This document shows, piece after piece, positions 42,104 through 51,104 of a DNA stretch of 64,000 bases. Each line of letters opens with the position of its first letter. The first letter of the stretch is position 1. Source of the stretch: Erythrobacter sp. HKB08 (lineage in GTDB: Bacteria > Pseudomonadota > Alphaproteobacteria > Sphingomonadales > Sphingomonadaceae); NCBI RefSeq assembly GCF_004114695.1, contig NZ_CP035310.1, positions 2,215,501 through 2,279,500 on the forward strand, written 5' to 3'. A model generated the notes under the pieces. It was given only the letters and a program-made list of their open reading frames with translations. It was not told where the DNA came from and made no database searches. The position numbers and the translations under genes were made by a program.

Positions 42104-42796
42104 ATGGCACGACAGAAATTCATGCAGCGCTTCGCCAAGTGGCACATCTGGCTGGGCTGGCTGGTCGGCGTTCCGATCCTGATGTGGACGCTCACCGGCC
42201 TGTTCATGGTCGCAAAACCGATCGAGGAAGTGCGCGGCAATCACTTGCGCATCGAGCAGCCTGCACAGCCGCTAGCCCTGCCGGGCGGGGCGTCGCCCGC
42301 CAATGGCCCGGTCAAGGAAATGCGCGCCTTCATGCAGCGCGGGCAGGCGATCAGCGAAGTCACCATGATGGACGGCAGCGTGCGCCGCTTCGACCTCGCC
42401 AGCGGTGAGGCGATCGAGCCGCTCGATGCGATCGGTGCGCGCGAAGTGGCGGCAAGCGCCATCAAGGGCGGCGACAAGGTTGAAAGCGTGACCTTCTTCG
42501 AAGCCGATGCTGTTCCCTTCGACTTCCGCCGTCCGATGCCGGTGTGGCAGGTCGCACTCGAGGACGGGACGCATGTTTACATCGGGCGCGACAGCGGGGA
42601 GATCGAGGCGGTCCGCACCCGCTGGTGGCGCGGCTTCGATTTCATGTGGGGCCTGCACATCATGGACCTGCAGACGCGCGAGGATACCTCGCACCCGATC
42701 CTGATCATCTTCGCGATCCTCGGCGTCATCGGCTCGCTGCTCGGCTGCATCCTAATGTTCCGTCGGCGCAAGGCACGCGTCAAAGTCAATGGATGA
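42104..42796 (+). CDS. PepSY domain-containing membrane protein
   Basis: A 230-residue protein with an N-terminal helix (KWHIWLGWLVGVPILMWTLTGLFMV), a periplasmic part with PepSY-like segments (PVWQVALEDGTHVYIGRDSGEIEAVR) and a C-terminal helix (ILIIFAILGVIGSLLGCILMF) ending in basic residues. Such PepSY_TM-type proteins are often linked to iron uptake or ferric reduction. The start is at 42104; the last eight bases overlap the next gene. Confidence 0.82.
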   Translation: MARQKFMQRFAKWHIWLGWLVGVPILMWTLTGLFMVAKPIEEVRGNHLRIEQPAQPLALPGGASPANGPVKEMRAFMQRGQAISEVTMMDGSVRRFDLASGEAIEPLDAIGAREVAASAIKGGDKVESVTFFEADAVPFDFRRPMPVWQVALEDGTHVYIGRDSGEIEAVRTRWWRGFDFMWGLHIMDLQTREDTSHPILIIFAILGVIGSLLGCILMFRRRKARVKVNG

Positions 42797-43496
42797 GATA
42801 ATTCCCACCCCGGTCCTCGACGCGCTCGATGTGCTGGGCGTCGCGGTCTTCGCGCTGTCGGGAGCCTTGCTCGCGGCGAAGGAGCGGCAGACTTTCGTGA
42901 CCATGGCGTTCTTCGCGCTGGTCACGGGTGTCGGAGGCGGCACGATCCGCGACCTGCTGATCGATGCGCCGGTTTTCTGGATCAGCGACCCGTGGATCGC
43001 GGCCGTTTGCCTCGCGACGGCACTGATCGCCTGGTTCACGCCGACGCGCTGGTGGGAAGGTCGCTTGCTCGACTATTCGGATGGCCTCGGCCTGACGGCC
43101 TATGCCGTGCTCGGGAGCGCCAAGGCCTTGAGCTATGGCGTGCCGCCGGTTCCGGCGATCCTGATGGGCATCATCACGGGCTGTGTGGGCGGCATCATCC
43201 GCGATGTGGTTGCCGGTCGCCCATCGATCATCATGCGGCCCGAGCTCTACGTCACGGCAGCCGCGCTTTCCGCGACGCTGAATGTGCTGGGCAGCTTCCT
43301 GCCGCTGCAGGACTGGCTGGTATGGACGATCGCGACGGCGGCAGGACTGGTCCTGCGCAGCGCCGCGATCCGGTTCAACCTCGCGCTCCCTTCCTATCGC
43401 GAGGGGCGCAAAGGGCTGGAAATCGAAGAGGTTGCGGTCCTTACCGAAGAGGAACTCGAGACGGGTCAGCCGTCGAAATCTTCGTCCTCGTCATAA
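42789..43496 (+). CDS. trimeric intracellular cation channel (TRIC/UPF0126) family protein
   Basis: A 235-residue membrane protein with seven helices in two repeats. Each repeat has a glycine-rich signature: GVGGGTIRDLL and CVGGIIRDVVAG, as in bacterial TRIC-type channels (YadS/YicG). It probably conducts monovalent cations. The C-terminus ends in five serines. Its last 31 bases overlap the convergent exported-protein gene. Confidence 0.9.
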   Translation: MDEIIPTPVLDALDVLGVAVFALSGALLAAKERQTFVTMAFFALVTGVGGGTIRDLLIDAPVFWISDPWIAAVCLATALIAWFTPTRWWEGRLLDYSDGLGLTAYAVLGSAKALSYGVPPVPAILMGIITGCVGGIIRDVVAGRPSIIMRPELYVTAAALSATLNVLGSFLPLQDWLVWTIATAAGLVLRSAAIRFNLALPSYREGRKGLEIEEVAVLTEEELETGQPSKSSSSS

Positions 43497-44179
43497 TCGC
43501 CGTCGATCGGGCCGCCGGGATAGGACGGCAGGTTCTCGCCCTGCTCGTCGGCATTGCGGCGGGCGTCGCGGTAACGCGAATCGTCCCACTGGCGGTCGCT
43601 CGCCTGGCGATCTTCCGCATCGTAGGAAGCACCTCGGCCCGAGAAGGTCAGTTCGGAGATCCGGCCGTCGTTCCCAATGCGGCAGAAGAAGCCGTCGCCA
43701 TTATATACGCGCCCGGTGACCATCCAGCCTTCGCCGTCGCGGCTGACGTTGTCGACCGTGTCGACCCGCACGTCGCGCTCGATCTCGGCGAGGCACATGT
43801 CGACCGCACGGTCGATGCCTTCGCCGCCGTTCGAATAGCGCGAGCCGCGATTGCGGTCATAGTCGCGATAGCGGTAATCCTCGCGCACGCGCTCGCGGCG
43901 CTCGTTGTTCTTGGAAGCCGCGCTGGCAATGGCAGCGATGCCGCCGATGATCAGGACGCCGGCAAGCACGTCGCCCGCGTCGACGCGGTTGCGACGATAG
44001 CGGCGGTAACGATGGCGCTCGGCAATTTCGCCGTCGCCATCCCATTGCGCGACATTGGTGTCCGCATAACCCGTGTGGCCCGTCGGCATCGGAATGTCGG
44101 CTGCGGCGACCGGCATCGCGGCCATGGAGAAGATCGCGGCGAAAGCGGCAGCGGATGCGGGTTTGGTAAAGCGGGTCAT
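43466..44179 (-). CDS. exported Arg/Tyr/Asp-rich protein, paralogue A
   Basis: A 237-residue protein with a signal peptide (cleavage after PVAAA) and a glycine-zipper-like hydrophobic segment DAGDVLAGVLIIGGIAAIASAAS (residues about 68-90). Next come an Arg/Tyr/Asp-rich linker, then a folded part with conserved Cys residues (MCLAEIERD...FFCRIGNDGRI) and an acidic tail. It shares the zipper segment and Cys pattern with the gene at 44296-44880. Function unknown, probably envelope-associated. Confidence 0.8.
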   Translation of the reverse strand: MTRFTKPASAAAFAAIFSMAAMPVAAADIPMPTGHTGYADTNVAQWDGDGEIAERHRYRRYRRNRVDAGDVLAGVLIIGGIAAIASAASKNNERRERVREDYRYRDYDRNRGSRYSNGGEGIDRAVDMCLAEIERDVRVDTVDNVSRDGEGWMVTGRVYNGDGFFCRIGNDGRISELTFSGRGASYDAEDRQASDRQWDDSRYRDARRNADEQGENLPSYPGGPIDGDYDEDEDFDG

Positions 44180-44295
44180 GGTTGGTCCCCTTGATCGAGA
44201 AGCGACGCACTGCCGCCATATTGCGCATAAAACTAGGCGGCCCAGGCTGTCGTCAGCCTGAACCGCCCAGCGTGACTATCTGTCGGTGTCAGCGA

Positions 44296-44880
44296 TCACC
44301 GCAGGCCGCGGATACCGCTGTAGTCGATGTCGACGACACGGCCGCGTTCGATCTCGCAAGTGAACTTGCCCCGATCGTAGCCCCGGCGGTCGTAACCGCG
44401 ACGGTCGTAGCGATCATAGCGATCGTACCTGTCGTAGCGATTGTAGCGATCACCATAGCGGGAGTAGCCGCGCTGGCCGTCGACAACGAGCCGGCCCTTC
44501 ACTTCCCAGCCACGACGCTCGCGATCGACATCGCGGATTTGCGTCACATCGGCGAAGCGGTAGCCGGCACGGCGCGCATCGCGCTCGACGGCGTTGACGC
44601 AGCGCTCGATCGCGGCGCGCGGATTGCCACGCACACGGTAGTCGCGGTCGTAGTAGCGGCCATCGCGGTAGCGGTACCGGTCGCGGTCGTTGCTCGCAGC
44701 GGAGGCCACTGCTGCGATGCCGCCGATGATCAGCGCGCCGGCGATAATGTCGCCAGCGTCGATGCCACGGTCGCGGTGGCGATCGTTGGCGAATGCGGGG
44801 GTGGCGGAAGCCATCGCCATCGCACCTGCGGCGACGGTTCCGATTGTGCCTTTCAACAGGGCTTTGGACATGGTCTTCAT
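44296..44880 (-). CDS. exported Arg/Tyr/Asp-rich protein, paralogue B
   Basis: A 194-residue relative of the downstream gene: signal peptide ending ATPAFA, zipper segment DAGDIIAGALIIGGIAAVASAAS, Cys-containing helix RCVNAVERDARRAGY and a final TCEIERGRVVDIDY. Between them is a short tandem YDR repeat (residues about 150-172), encoded by a tandem DNA repeat near 44380-44450 that may vary in length. GAGGAA lies seven bases before the ATG at 44880. Function unknown. Confidence 0.8.
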   Translation of the reverse strand: MKTMSKALLKGTIGTVAAGAMAMASATPAFANDRHRDRGIDAGDIIAGALIIGGIAAVASAASNDRDRYRYRDGRYYDRDYRVRGNPRAAIERCVNAVERDARRAGYRFADVTQIRDVDRERRGWEVKGRLVVDGQRGYSRYGDRYNRYDRYDRYDRYDRRGYDRRGYDRGKFTCEIERGRVVDIDYSGIRGLR

Positions 44881-44980
44881 GGGACGTTCCTCGTTCCGGA
44901 TCGAAGCCGTGTGCCTCGATTTCGAATGCCGGTCTAAAGGAACGCCCCTGATGTCACCCTGAATTACGGTTACAGGCGAT

Positions 44981-45008
44981 GTTCAGGAAACCGATCAATT
45001 TCCTGAAC
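44981..45008. promoter_or_regulatory. perfect ten-base inverted repeat
   Basis: GTTCAGGAAA and TTTCCTGAAC separated by eight bases, between the stop of the prolyl oligopeptidase gene and the start of paralogue B. No T-run follows on the minus strand, so it is either an operator or a poor terminator/3' stabilising hairpin. Confidence 0.4.
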
Positions 45009-45015
45009 GCGCGGA

Positions 45016-47160
45016 TTATTCCTCGTCCGACAGGTCCAGGCCGGTGAAATAGGCCAGGAATGCGCCCACATCGGCCGCTTCCTCGATCGCCTTGTCGGTC
45101 GGCTTGCCCGAGCCGTGGCCGGCACGTGTTTCGATACGGATGATCTGCGGCTTGTCGCCTAGCTCGGCCGCCTGCAGCGCTGCGGTGTATTTGAAACTAT
45201 GACCCGGAACCACGCGGTCGTCGGTGTCGGCGGTCGTCACCAGCACTGCCGGATAATCCTCACCGTCACGCACGTTGTGATAGGGCGAGTAGGTCAGCAG
45301 GTAGTTGAAGTCCGCTTCCTTCGACGGATAGCCGTAATCGTCGACCCAGTAACGGCCCGCGGTGAAGCGGTCGAAGCGCAGCATGTCCATCACGCCGACT
45401 GCAGGGTGTGCCGCATCGACGAGATCGGGTCGCTGGTTAACCACCGCACCGACGAGCAGACCGCCATTCGAGCCGCCTTCGATCGCAAGGCCATTCGGCG
45501 TCGTGTAGCCGTTCGCCTTGAGGAACTCGCCCGCTGCGATGAAGTCGTCGAACACGTTCTGCTTGTTCATCAGGCGGCCGCCGTCGTGCCAGTCCTTGCC
45601 GTATTCGCCGCCGCCACGGATGTTCGCGACGACATAGGCGCCGCCCGCATCGAGCCATGCGATGCGGCTCGGCGAGAAGCCCGGCGTGAGCGAGATGTTG
45701 AAGCCGCCATAGCCGTAGAGCAGCGTCGGAACCGCCTTGCCCTCTGCCGCGATATCCGCGCGGCGCACGAGGAACATCGGCACCTTGGTGCCATCCTTGG
45801 AGGTGTAGAACAGCTGCTCGACGGTGTAGTCGTCGGGGTTCATCGCGACATCGGGCTGGGCCCAGACCTCGCTCTCCCCGCTATCCATGTCGTAGCGGTA
45901 GATCGTGGTCGGGCGGTTGTAGCTCGAGAAGTAGTAGAAGGTTTCGCTCTTATCGAGCTCGCCGCCGAAGCCGCCCGCACTGCCTATACCGGGAAGCGCA
46001 ACGTCGCGCTGCAGCGTTCCGTCGAGGCCGTGAATGCGGATGAGGCTCTTCGCGTCCTTGAGGTAGCTGGCGACCAGCTTGCCGCCAACCAGCGAGACGC
46101 CCTGCAGCGTCTCTTCCATTTCCGGAATGATCGTGACCGCTTCCGGGTCATCCTGCGCGAGGTCGAACATCACCAGCTTCTCGCGCGGGGCGCCGTCATT
46201 GGTGACGAAATAGAAATTGTCGCCGTCATTGCCGACGTAGGAATAATTGTGATCGAACCCGGGGATGAGCGTGCGCTTCTCGCCCGTTTCGCGGCTGACC
46301 AGCGTAACCTCGTAGCGGTCGTCCGTGCCGCTCGAGCTGGTCACCAGGACATAGCGTCCGTCGTCGGTCACATTGGCAAAGTGGTTGAGATCGGGGCGAT
46401 CCGGCGTCGCGTAAACCAGTTCGTCTTCGCTCTGGTCGAGGCCGAGGCGGTGGAAATAGACCTGGTGGTTGGTGTTGAGCGCCTGGAAGGTCTCGCCCTC
46501 GCCCGTTTCAGGGAAGCGGCTGTAGTAGAAACCCGAACCGTCCTTCGCCCAGCTCAAGCCGGAGAACTTCACCCACTCGACCTCGTCGGCAAGTATGTCG
46601 CCGGTCGCGACGTCCATGACGCGCACGGTGCGCCAGTCGCTGCCGCCGTCCTGGATCGAATAGAGCAGCTTGCTGCCGTCCTCGGTCGGGACCCAGCCCG
46701 ACAGGGCGGTCGCGCCGTCCTTGGCCCATTCGTTGGGATCGATCAGCATGCGCGGTTCGCCGTCGAGGCCTTCGCGCACATAGAGCACCGACTGGTTCTG
46801 CAAGCCGTCGTTGCGGCTGTAGAAATAGCGCCCGCCTTTCTCTGTCGGTATGCCGAAGCGTTCGTAGTCGTAGAGTTCCTTGATGCGCGCTTCGTAGGCT
46901 TCGCGGCCCGGCAGTTCGGACAGGAAGCTATCGGTCAGCTCGTTCTGGCGCGCCACCCACGCGGCGACCTCTTCGCTGTTGCGCACGTCCTCTTCCAGCC
47001 AGCGGAACGGGTCGGCGACTTCCTGTCCGAAGATGGTTTCGACCGTGCCGTCGGCGCGGGTTTCGGGATAGGTCGGCACGGGCATGTCCTGGGCTGAAAT
47101 GGGGTTGGCAAAAGCAAGGGCGATGGCAGATGCCGCGAGGGCGGCGGTGCGAAGGCGCAT
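45016..47160 (-). CDS. S9 family prolyl oligopeptidase, exported
   Basis: A 714-residue serine peptidase cleaving after proline in short peptides. Signal peptide ends at NPISAQD; the N-terminal beta-propeller begins PYPxR-like (DPFRWLEEDV), and the C-terminal alpha/beta-hydrolase holds the nucleophile in EGGSNGGLL and the terminal catalytic His in RAGHGSGKP. Start at ATG 47160 with GGAGAG upstream; the longer frame to 47226 lacks a signal-like start. Confidence 0.95.
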   Translation of the reverse strand: MRLRTAALAASAIALAFANPISAQDMPVPTYPETRADGTVETIFGQEVADPFRWLEEDVRNSEEVAAWVARQNELTDSFLSELPGREAYEARIKELYDYERFGIPTEKGGRYFYSRNDGLQNQSVLYVREGLDGEPRMLIDPNEWAKDGATALSGWVPTEDGSKLLYSIQDGGSDWRTVRVMDVATGDILADEVEWVKFSGLSWAKDGSGFYYSRFPETGEGETFQALNTNHQVYFHRLGLDQSEDELVYATPDRPDLNHFANVTDDGRYVLVTSSSGTDDRYEVTLVSRETGEKRTLIPGFDHNYSYVGNDGDNFYFVTNDGAPREKLVMFDLAQDDPEAVTIIPEMEETLQGVSLVGGKLVASYLKDAKSLIRIHGLDGTLQRDVALPGIGSAGGFGGELDKSETFYYFSSYNRPTTIYRYDMDSGESEVWAQPDVAMNPDDYTVEQLFYTSKDGTKVPMFLVRRADIAAEGKAVPTLLYGYGGFNISLTPGFSPSRIAWLDAGGAYVVANIRGGGEYGKDWHDGGRLMNKQNVFDDFIAAGEFLKANGYTTPNGLAIEGGSNGGLLVGAVVNQRPDLVDAAHPAVGVMDMLRFDRFTAGRYWVDDYGYPSKEADFNYLLTYSPYHNVRDGEDYPAVLVTTADTDDRVVPGHSFKYTAALQAAELGDKPQIIRIETRAGHGSGKPTDKAIEEAADVGAFLAYFTGLDLSDEE

Positions 47161-47222
47161 GGGTCTCTCCGGTTGGGTATTCTGGTTGGAAGGGGATGTA
47201 AGTAGCTGGCCCGACTTTGCAA

Positions 47223-48626
47223 TCAATCCTCGATTGCCTTGAGCACGGAGCGCGTGAAAGCCTCGATATCGAAGCGTGTGCCGGCGGGATCCTCGCCGCG
47301 CCGCACGATGACGATCTTGCGGCTCGGCACGATCACGACATGCTGCCCGCGATTGCCGAGAGCGGCGAACGTGTCGGACGGAATGCCCTCGCTCGCATTG
47401 AGCAGCCAGAAGCCCGCACCGTAGCCGAAGCCGCGCCCCTCGGGCTGCGGGCCGCTCGGCGAGGAGACATATTCGACCCAGCCCTCGGGCAGGATACGCG
47501 TACCGTCGGGCAGCACGCCGTCGTCGAGATAGAGCTGCCCAAACAGCGCAAGATCGCGCGCGGTGGACCAGACCTGGCTCGAAAGCACATAGCTGCCCTC
47601 CCAGTCGGTCTCGGCGACGGTGTGGTTCATGCCGACCTGGTCGAAGAAGGCGCTCGGCGGATGCTGGTCGAAGCTCCAGGCGATTGCCTTCACCGCCATC
47701 AGCGTGTCGTTGTTGGCATAGCGATAGACGGTCCCCGGCTTGTGGACGAGCGGCCAGTGAACCGCTGTCTCCTCGACCGAGCTGCCACCGAAGTAAAGCG
47801 GGTCGGTCCGGTTGCCCGGCGTGTCAGAATAGCGCCCCGAAGCCATCCGCAGCAGGTGGTCGATACTGATGAGCATGCGCGCATCGCCCGCCTTGGACCA
47901 TTCGGGCAAGACGGCGTGCGGGAGGCCGTTGCCCATCTTGTTGTCGACCTTGGCCTCGCCGCGATGGACCGCAGCGCCTACCAGCGTCGCCGTGATGCTC
48001 TTGGCGACCGACCACGTGCGCTGCGGCGTGTTGCGATTGAAGCCCTCGGCATATCGCTCGGCGGCGATTTCGCCGTCCTGGAGCACCACGACGGCCGTGG
48101 TTCGGGGGCCGATGCCTTCCTCCTGCTCGAACGCGGTGGCGACCGTCGCATCGAGCACCGCGCTCGCCTGCGCTTCGGGCCAGGCCATTTCCATGTCCGG
48201 TGCCTCTCTCAGCGTCACCACCGGCGGGCCACCTCCGCCGATCGGCATGATCGAGCAGCCGCGCTGGGAATCATGCAGTGCAAGGCGTGGCGGCATGTCC
48301 TCGGCCCATTCGACCTTCACGCCGCGGATCTGTGCATCCGGTGCTGGATTACGCATGATCTCGTAAGGCAGTTCGCGCACGATATCGTCGAGCGGCGCCT
48401 GGATGCCCGTCAGTTCCCAATCGTGGACGCTCTGCGGTGTCCTCGTCGTGCCCGCCCGCTCGGCATTTGCGATCGCGCTGCATAGGAAAAGCGCCTTGTA
48501 GCCTGCCGCGAGCGCGCGGTCGTAGCGGGTGTCGAGTTCGTCCTGCTGGCTCTGGGCCGTGGCAGGCACGGCAATCGGGATCGTGGCGAGAAGCAGCGCG
48601 CCGGCTGCGAGGGTCTGACGGATCAT
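47223..48626 (-). CDS. exported serine hydrolase, beta-lactamase-like
   Basis: A 467-residue protein with signal peptide (cleavage near PATAQ). The catalytic SxxK is in RTWSVAKSIT (about residue 211), the second motif in YRYANNDT. It lacks the C-terminal extension of the other serine hydrolase of the window. Related proteins include 6-aminohexanoate-dimer hydrolase and esterases. It lies 62 bases upstream of the prolyl oligopeptidase in the same direction. Confidence 0.9.
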   Translation of the reverse strand: MIRQTLAAGALLLATIPIAVPATAQSQQDELDTRYDRALAAGYKALFLCSAIANAERAGTTRTPQSVHDWELTGIQAPLDDIVRELPYEIMRNPAPDAQIRGVKVEWAEDMPPRLALHDSQRGCSIMPIGGGGPPVVTLREAPDMEMAWPEAQASAVLDATVATAFEQEEGIGPRTTAVVVLQDGEIAAERYAEGFNRNTPQRTWSVAKSITATLVGAAVHRGEAKVDNKMGNGLPHAVLPEWSKAGDARMLISIDHLLRMASGRYSDTPGNRTDPLYFGGSSVEETAVHWPLVHKPGTVYRYANNDTLMAVKAIAWSFDQHPPSAFFDQVGMNHTVAETDWEGSYVLSSQVWSTARDLALFGQLYLDDGVLPDGTRILPEGWVEYVSSPSGPQPEGRGFGYGAGFWLLNASEGIPSDTFAALGNRGQHVVIVPSRKIVIVRRGEDPAGTRFDIEAFTRSVLKAIED

Positions 48627-48636
48627 GGGGCGGGAG

Positions 48637-49785
48637 TTATGCAGCCCGCGACAGTGCTGTCAAAGCCTCGCTTGCACCGCCATGCGTTTCGACCTGGCTG
48701 TGGACGATACCGAGCCGCGCGAAGTCCGCTTCGAACTCTCTCAGCGAGAGCATTCCCGCACAGACATGCGCGCCCGGCTCCGGCCCCCAGCCATCGCGAA
48801 ACCGCCGGACGAGAGCGAGCGCCGCGAGGATGGGGACGTTCGGTCCCCGGTTTGCATCGGCACGCAGGTTCCACCGCGCATGGATAGCCCTGCCCTCGCC
48901 ATCCTCGCCCCTCGCCTCGACCGTCATTGCACCGCGATCGGAGCCAAAGGGGAGGAAGAGCCGCGAGATCGCGAGCATCGGCCTCGCCAGCGGCCTTAGG
49001 CTCTTCAGCCAGCCCCAGCGCACCGGCATTGCGCATAGCGCGAGGCCGAGATGGAGGATGCCGAGTTCGAGCCCGGCGAAGAACTCCGCCGACCGGCGCG
49101 GCCGGTAGCGCTGGACCAGCAAGTCCTGCTCCGGCGTGTCGCAGACGGCGGCCCAGCGGCGCCCCGGATCGCCGGTATCCTCGCGGTGGACCATGCCCCA
49201 GCCCGGCACCTGCTGCCATTCGCCTTCGCGGAAGACGCGGACGGGTTTGCCGACGTATGACAGGATCGCCTCGACGACCGACAGGCCGCGCGGGGCGCGG
49301 TTGCCGGGGAAGATGCCGATGCGAATGTCATCGATTGCGCGCCACCCCGCCGTCATCCGGTCGAGTACGGCATGGCTCAGCGCAGGGATGGAGCTCGCGC
49401 CCGTGACCAGCGGCACGCCGCAGCGCCGTGCTGCGTCGTCGAACCCGGGAAAGTCGGCGACGAACTGCCGGCCGTCGGCAAGATCGACATAGGGCGTCTT
49501 CGAAGCGAGCGCGGCGACGATCACATGCGACTGGCTCGCCTGGAACGGTCCGGCAGCATCGATCACGAGGTCGAAGGGCTCGAGGTCCTCTTGATCGATC
49601 GCATTGCGGTCGAGGACAAGGATGGATGGCTTAGGCGACAACTGGCTCGCAACGTCGACAAGCTTGCTCCGCGTGCGCCCGCCGAGCGTGATCTCGACAC
49701 CCGGCTCGCCGGCCGCGAGCGCCGCAAGCCTGCTGCCGAACACTCCGCTGCCGCCGATGATCAGGACCTTGAGCGCGCTATTCAT
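48637..49785 (-). CDS. saccharopine dehydrogenase-like NAD(P)-binding protein
   Basis: A 382-residue protein with a Rossmann fold at the N-terminus (VLIIGGSGVFGSRLAALAA), followed by VIDAAGPFQ, a motif typical of the trans-acting enoyl reductase/saccharopine dehydrogenase-like family. A hydrophobic stretch around residues 240-290 suggests membrane contact. The ATG at 49785 overlaps the DUF4166 gene by eight bases; the two probably work together. True saccharopine chemistry is unlikely. Confidence 0.85.
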   Translation of the reverse strand: MNSALKVLIIGGSGVFGSRLAALAAGEPGVEITLGGRTRSKLVDVASQLSPKPSILVLDRNAIDQEDLEPFDLVIDAAGPFQASQSHVIVAALASKTPYVDLADGRQFVADFPGFDDAARRCGVPLVTGASSIPALSHAVLDRMTAGWRAIDDIRIGIFPGNRAPRGLSVVEAILSYVGKPVRVFREGEWQQVPGWGMVHREDTGDPGRRWAAVCDTPEQDLLVQRYRPRRSAEFFAGLELGILHLGLALCAMPVRWGWLKSLRPLARPMLAISRLFLPFGSDRGAMTVEARGEDGEGRAIHARWNLRADANRGPNVPILAALALVRRFRDGWGPEPGAHVCAGMLSLREFEADFARLGIVHSQVETHGGASEALTALSRAA

Positions 49786-50446
49786 CGCGAAACTCCGCAT
49801 GCTGCACGACCAGTGCGCCGAATAGCGGATGGTCGAGCCTGAGGTCGAAAGCAAAGCGCCCCTTGCCGAGATCGCGGTGGACGACTGTCGTGCGGCCCGG
49901 CCCCATCCAGTGCGGAATGCGAAGGCGCAGCCTGCCGAGGCGAAGGAAATAGTGGTCGCTGCGGAAGACCAGGCCGCTTTGGTCGGCCTCTACCTTTAAC
50001 GCCATGCCGAAGCCGCGCCCGAGATATTCCTCGAGCCCCGTCGGTCCACGGAATTGTTTCGCGCTATTGATCGCCTGCGGGAAGGAACCTGCGCGGCTGT
50101 AAACCCTCGTCCAGCATTGCCCGCCGCTCTGCGCATGTTCGCTGACGGAGACGACCGCGACCTGTTTTCCGCCACTTTCGAGCGGGAGGGGAGAACCGAA
50201 CAGGCGCGCTGCCTGCGCCAGCATCCAGCCAAGCCGCGAATGCTTCGTTGAGAGGACTTCGCCCCGGTAGACCGCGATGTCCGAAGGACCAATGCGCTTG
50301 GCGAAGCGGGCCTGCACTGCAGCCGGCAGTCTTCGCCACGCGGCTTCGCCGACCAATCGCCTGAACCGCAGGTCCACCGCCTTGCCGCCATGGCCGGGAT
50401 CCACCCGTTGGAGCGGCGCGGAATTCCGTTCGACTGCTACGCTCAT
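49778..50446 (-). CDS. DUF4166 domain-containing protein
   Basis: A 222-residue soluble protein with the DUF4166 pattern: WRRLPAAVQARFAKR near the N-terminus, then W-T-R-x-Y (CWTRVYSRAGSF) and a beta-rich RSDHYFLRLGRLRLRIPHWMGPG. DUF4166 is often fused or adjacent to saccharopine-dehydrogenase-like proteins, as here. ATG 50446 has GAGGGA upstream. A perfect palindrome lies 50 bases upstream of it. Function unknown. Confidence 0.82.
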   Translation of the reverse strand: MSVAVERNSAPLQRVDPGHGGKAVDLRFRRLVGEAAWRRLPAAVQARFAKRIGPSDIAVYRGEVLSTKHSRLGWMLAQAARLFGSPLPLESGGKQVAVVSVSEHAQSGGQCWTRVYSRAGSFPQAINSAKQFRGPTGLEEYLGRGFGMALKVEADQSGLVFRSDHYFLRLGRLRLRIPHWMGPGRTTVVHRDLGKGRFAFDLRLDHPLFGALVVQHAEFRDE

Positions 50447-50496
50447 GGCCCGCACTCCCTCTTCGGCGGATTGGCGTTTCGCTGTGACCTACGTTT

Positions 50497-50516
50497 ATTT
50501 CTGTCAAAACAGAAAT
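50497..50516. promoter_or_regulatory. perfect palindrome, probable operator of the DUF4166/dehydrogenase pair
   Basis: ATTTCTGT-CAAA-ACAGAAAT, eight-base arms, no mismatches, 50 bases upstream of the DUF4166 start codon. Size and position fit a dimeric repressor site of TetR/MarR type. No regulator gene is adjacent. Confidence 0.5.
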
Positions 50517-50549
50517 TACGCTAAAGCATTCGGGAGTCAAGGCAAAAGA

Positions 50550-50579
50550 AAAGGGCCGGAGGTTTCCCCCCGGCCCTTT
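50550..50579 (-). terminator. intrinsic terminator after rplQ
   Basis: Perfect ten-pair stem AAAGGGCCGG/CCGGCCCTTT (50550-50559 with 50570-50579), followed on the minus strand by TCTTTTG. It ends the ribosomal supercluster. Confidence 0.9.
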
Positions 50580-50600
50580 CGGTGTTCGGTGAAGCGCGGC

Positions 50601-51023
50601 TTACGCGTCTTCGAAATCGTCTTCTTCGGTCATCACCGGGCCGCTGTCCTGGCCCTTGGCGTCGACGTCGCGGTCGACGAGTTCGATGACCGCCATCGGC
50701 GCAGCGTCGCTAGCGCGGTAGCCGGCCTTGATGATGCGAGTGTAGCCGCCGTCGCGATCCGCATAACGCTCGGCCAGGACGTCGAACAGCTTCTTGAGCT
50801 GCGCGTCGTCGCCGAGACGGCTCAGCGCCAGGCGACGGTTCGACAGGCCGCCACGCTTTGCAAGCGTGATCAGCTTTTCGACATACGGACGCAGTTCCTT
50901 GGCCTTCGGAGCCGTGGTCAGGATCTGCTCGTGCTTGATCAGCGCGGCCGACATGTTGCGGAACAGGGCCTTGCGGTGGCCCGACTTGCGGCTCAGCTTA
51001 CGCTGCGAAATTCCGTGACGCAT
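50601..51023 (-). CDS. rplQ: 50S ribosomal protein L17
   Basis: A 140-residue protein of the large subunit. [24 protein letters not shown] is the universal N-terminus, and NRRLALSRL with [22 protein letters not shown] are family segments. An acidic C-terminal tail (EEDDFEDA) is added. Last gene of the alpha operon, 81 bases after rpoA. Confidence 0.98.
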   Translation of the reverse strand: MRHGISQRKLSRKSGHRKALFRNMSAALIKHEQILTTAPKAKELRPYVEKLITLAKRGGLSNRRLALSRLGDDAQLKKLFDVLAERYADRDGGYTRIIKAGYRASDAAPMAVIELVDRDVDAKGQDSGPVMTEEDDFEDA

Positions 51024-51070
51024 TATACTTTCCTTCGTTCGTAAGGGGGCCGTGCGAGGTACCCCGGTAC

Positions 51071-51094
51071 GGGCCGGATATTCGGGTCCGGCCC
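51071..51094 (-). terminator. intercistronic hairpin between rpoA and rplQ
   Basis: GGGCCGGA/TCCGGCCC, perfect eight-pair stem with an eight-base loop, just after the rpoA stop. No strong T-run, so more likely partial attenuation or mRNA protection than full termination. Confidence 0.5.
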
Positions 51095-51104
51095 ATTCCC
51101 GTAA

